DNA from: Lagopus muta
Taxonomy: Eukaryota; Chordata; Aves; Galliformes; Phasianidae
NCBI RefSeq assembly: GCF_023343835.1
Contig: NC_064437.1
Span: 50,418,972-50,482,971 of the forward strand
Length of the DNA stretch: 64,000 nt
Direction: 5' to 3'
Part shown: one piece after another, positions 60,967 through 64,000 of the stretch
Position numbering within the stretch: position 1 is the first letter of the stretch
How the letters are laid out: each line of letters starts with the position of its first letter
Notes under the pieces: model-generated
What the model was told of the DNA's origin: nothing
The model's input: only the letters and a program-made list of their open reading frames with translations
Databases searched by the model: none
Made by a program: the position numbers and the translations under genes

Positions 60967-61168
60967 ATGGCGGCGCGGCGGTGCGCGGGCGGCGCGGCCG
61001 CTTTAGCCGAGGCGCCGGGCTGCGGCGCGGCGGTGGAGCCGGCCAGGGAGCTGTTCGAGGCCTGCAGGAACGGGGACGTGGAGCGGGTCAAGCGGCTGGT
61101 GCGGCCCGAGAACGTGAACGGCCGCGACACGGCGGGCAGGAAGTCCAGCCCGCTGCACTTCGCCGCAG
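60967..61168 (+). CDS. TNKS2: Tankyrase-2, exon 1 (partial gene)
   Basis: Tankyrase-2 is a poly(ADP-ribose) polymerase with ankyrin clusters, a SAM domain and a catalytic domain; it modifies axin, TRF1 and other partners and acts in Wnt signalling and telomere upkeep. Only exon 1 lies here: 67 codons plus one base, ending at the donor GCCGCAG|GTACGG. After a poorly conserved Ala/Gly-rich start (residues 1-26), residues 27-68 read [20 protein letters not shown] and on to SPLHFAAG, the first ankyrin-like unit, nearly identical to what I recall of the mammalian protein. The start is the first ATG of this frame, preceded by GCCCGTCCCGGC. The N-terminus lacks the long His/Pro/Ser tract of tankyrase-1, which favours TNKS2. 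The remaining exons are beyond 64000. Confidence 0.95.
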
Positions 61169-61954
61169 GTACGGCCTGTGGCCGCGGCGCCGGGGAAGGG
61201 CCGAGGGTGGCCAGGCCGCGCATCGCCGCCTCCCCGAGGCGCGGAGCCTGTTCGGGCGGGGCGGCCCTCGGCCCGGGTCTCTGCCGCCACTCTGCCCTGG
61301 GCGCGCTGCCCTGCCCCCGCGTCCGGCTGCTGGGCTCGGACGGGCCGGCGGCCTCCCGCGTTCCACGGGTAAAGGGGACGGCCCGGCCGGCCGCGGGCCG
61401 CGGCACCTAGTGCCGCCTGTGCTGCGGCGTGTGGGCTCGGCAGCGCCGAGTGCTTCTGTAGTGCTCCCGGCCCCTCGGCAGGCCTGCTCCGCAGCCTTTC
61501 GCCGGCGGAGGGTGCCGGACAGACAGCACGATTCCGAAGTTTTTTTGCATTCGTGTCGCTAACAAATAGACTTTGTTAATTTGGCACTTAGGCAAATAGC
61601 TGACATCACAGAACAACTGCTGTCTCTTCTGGCTGGCCGGAAGACTGTATACTACCTTTTCAGACAAAGGCACGATTGTGGCTGTTGTTTTCGTGGTGTT
61701 TCTCTGGTTGGATTGCAGCCTTAGTGGCAGGATCGTGGAGCAGGCGAGGTGCGAGGGCAGCTTTTAGCTAGGCATTGTGCATAACTAAGAAACACGTTTG
61801 TTTCCCTGGTGAATTATTTTGGAAAAGGTTTCTAATAAAGGTGTCATTTTCTTACATTCAGTAAATTTAATGGATTTGAGTTCCTGAGAGCTGCTTTTTT
61901 CAGACAGCTGTGATTCGCAGATTTGGGAATCTTGATCAGCAGGGGAGCCCAGGG

Positions 61955-62026
61955 GACAACATAAAGCATCCTGTCAGAGGAAGAGAGTTTTGCAGCTATT
62001 TTTTCATAAACCCCAACCCTGCCTGT
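61955..62026 (+). repeat. Dispersed 73-bp repeat, copy B (in TNKS2 intron 1)
   Basis: Second copy of the segment at 59057-59129, in the same orientation 2.9 kb away. Flanks are not similar, so it is either a short dispersed element or a local copy event. Confidence 0.9.
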
Positions 62027-63161
62027 TCACTCATAAACTGTGAACTTCTAAACGAATGAGACTGCCTAACAGCTTTTTGTAGAAGTGGGTTGTTAGGTTG
62101 GATTTTGGGGTTGGTTGCATGTTAGTTTTGGATGTTGTTATTTTGTTGCTTGTTTTTGTTTTGTGCCTGAGGTGTTCCCCATAGGCAGTGACCTAGTTTG
62201 CCTCTCTGAACAGGGCAGATCTGTCTTGGCTTTAAAAACCGGGTCTTCTAACTTACTGAAAGTTTTTTTCCATTAAATAGGCCTCTAATATAAGGCGAAA
62301 GTGTGTGTAAGTGCTTTTGTCCATGCTTCTGTCCCCTTCAAGCTTGATAGAGAGAATTTAACTGCCTTTCTCATAGGTCTGTAGCATGTGCGAAAAGTTT
62401 CTAGCTAGGGCAGGATGTAAAATGCATGTGTAATGTCTTGATTAATGTGCTTCCGCTGCTTCGGATGGGCTGACAGCAAAAAGGGCTCTACCTGCAGTAG
62501 GCTCAACTTGGAAGTTGGTCATAAGCAACTCCTTGATTTGGGGGTTAAGAATGTTTTTGTTTGTTTTACTTTTTCCATGTTATTCACAGTTTGAGTAATA
62601 CCAACTTCTTTTGTCTCTGTTGCCTGAAGGAATTACATTCCAGGATGCAAAAGCAAAAGTCTGTTGTATTCTTGCTTTGTTTAGCCTAGGTGCATGTTGT
62701 TAGAAAAAAATGTTACAAAACTTCTCTGACTAGTTTCATTCACTTGCAAGGCTTTGTTTTGTGGAAGAGGTGGTTGAAACATGAAGATAGTTTTTGTGTT
62801 GCCTTTTTTCTCTTTCAGGGATACCCTGGGTTCTGAATTTGGTTCTTTTTTTTTTTTTTTCTTTAACTATCACTGTAATGGGAAAAAAACACAAACACAA
62901 ATGCTCTTTTTTTCCTCTGTGTCCTAAGTAGCTCTGCTGCTTTGCAGTAAGAAACGAGAGCCTCGCCGCCTCCTCTGCGCGCATACACACATAGGAAAGG
63001 CTTCTGCGTGTGGTGCCTTCCTGTAGGGATGCTCCCACAAGGCTGTGGAGAGCCCCTGTACCACACTTCATGGTGAAGCCATGTTCCAGAAACTGGTCTG
63101 ATGCAGACGATCCTCCATCTCCACTCCACCATAACTGTGGGTGGTTTGGGGGTGTTGCTAT

Positions 63162-63194
63162 TCCCCCAGCAGGGGGATATATCCCAGCTGGGAT
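63162..63194. repeat. Two adjacent GC-rich palindromes
   Basis: TCCCCC-AGCA-GGGGGA (63162-63177) is a 6-bp stem with a 4-nt loop. Three bases later comes the perfect palindrome ATCCCAGCTGGGAT (63181-63194). Confidence 0.85.
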
Positions 63195-63847
63195 GGCTTT
63201 GCCCTGAGAGAAGCTATGGGTATGAATTGTGTTTGATTGAACCTACGTACTGACTGGAGGGCTACAGAGTGAATTCTCTACAACTATAGTGAGGCTTGCC
63301 ACAGCTCATTATGGATTGATGCTCATGTTGGTTCTCTGTGTTCAGAGCTGTGTGCACACAGCAAAGCTTTGATGGACAGCATGTCTTCTATGCAAGAGTG
63401 AGTGATGTTTATCCGTCAGATGCGTAACTGAGGCAGAAAGTTGGATCAGAGGCTTTTCTAACCCAACTAGTAAAGTAGTTTCTGGAAAACATTTTATGGT
63501 ACCAAAAGCGGGTGCCAAACAGTCTGTTGTCAAATAGCAGCAGTTTTGATATGTTTACAAGACTGAGGCACTTGTGAAAAGACTCATCTGAGTAGATCCT
63601 GTAAGAATTAGGCAAATTGTGGTTATGCCTTCACCCTAGAAACATGATTTCTGGAAATTTTGAAGATGTAAGAAAAATTCAGTGGAAGAACGAGAAATAT
63701 GCTGCATATGATTTAATATGTAGACAGTGTAACTCTTCAAGTATATCTTCTACAGGAGCTGATTTTTGACATATAGCTCTATAGAGATTGCTTTCGTAAA
63801 GGTGCTAGCAAACTAAAGTTTGAATAAATGTGTTTGTCCAGGCAGGT

Positions 63848-64000
63848 ATTGAGTACGTGCACCTCCTCTCTGGGCAGCCTGTGCTCTGTCACCCTTGCTG
63901 TAAGGAAGTTTTTCTCGTGTTCATGCAGATCTTTATGTGGTCCAATTTGTGCCTGTTGCCCCTTGTCACTGGGCACTGCTGGGAAGAGCCCAGCCCCCAT
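63848..64000 (-). mobile_element. CR1 LINE fragment running off the window
   Basis: CR1 text in minus orientation: CTCTCTGGGCAGCCTGTGCT, TCACCCTTGCTGTAAGGAAG and TGCCCCTTGTCACTGGGCAC. The 3' terminal part seems absent and the element continues beyond base 64000. It lies in TNKS2 intron 1. Confidence 0.88.

Larger units (their letters stand above)
60570..61520. promoter_or_regulatory. TNKS2: TNKS2 CpG-island promoter
   Basis: CpG-dense block of about 0.95 kb enclosing TNKS2 exon 1. There is no TATA box near the expected start, in line with a broad housekeeping promoter. Start probably lies in 60780-60930. Confidence 0.85.
61169..64000 (+). other. TNKS2: TNKS2 intron 1 (start; continues past the window)
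   Basis: Begins at the donor GTACGG. The first 350 bp remain in the CpG island. Beyond that, sequence is ordinary with a T tract (62846-62861), repeat copy B (61955-62026), the paired palindromes at 63162-63194 and a CR1 at the right edge. Exon 2, expected to begin with an FGRKDVVEYL-like ankyrin sequence, is not found. Confidence 0.85.

Overview
The window looks like a bird chromosome, most likely chicken or another galliform. CR1 LINE fragments are scattered through it, there is a short Tc1/mariner-type element, and the two recognisable genes are vertebrate PPP1R3C (minus strand) and the first exon of TNKS2 (plus strand). These genes are neighbours on human 10q23, so the segment is conserved synteny. 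Species and chromosome are inferred; nothing was searched.

Layout. 1-14.8 kb: gene-free DNA with a 46-bp tandem duplication, a deleted mariner copy and small tandem repeats. 14.8-19.1 kb: PPP1R3C, with its 3' UTR, a coding exon of 314 codons (16420-17364), one intron, a short 5' exon and a TATA-containing CpG-island promoter. The 5' exon appears to lack the ATG used in mammals. 19.1-46.3 kb: long gene-free stretch with three CR1 fragments, a purine microsatellite and a 26-bp near-perfect hairpin.

46.3-54.55 kb: the unusual part. A compact promoter (DR5-type nuclear-receptor site, two tandem E2F-like sites, CCAAT box, TATA box) precedes a probable long non-coding RNA gene. A short first exon with a splice donor is followed by a 2.0-kb CpG-saturated minisatellite of 63 nearly identical 32-bp units. 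Then comes a 2,119-bp tandem repeat (two full copies about 99.8% identical, one internally deleted copy, one diverged terminal piece), ending in a poly(A) signal. Each 2,119-bp unit keeps a splice donor and acceptor, so it reads as a 1,885-nt exon plus a 234-nt intron. The exon part is studded with about 15 short two-helix hairpins of one family: an inner helix CCC(T/C)G - TANN loop - C(A/G)GGG inside an outer helix whose sequence changes from copy to copy but stays complementary. That covariation points to selected RNA structure. I do not recognise the family.

54.6-64 kb: more CR1 fragments, poly(A) and AT tracts, then the TNKS2 CpG island with an NRF1 palindrome, TNKS2 exon 1 (60967-61168), and the start of its first intron, which runs past the window end. 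PPP1R3C and TNKS2 point away from each other, and the repeat-RNA locus sits between them.
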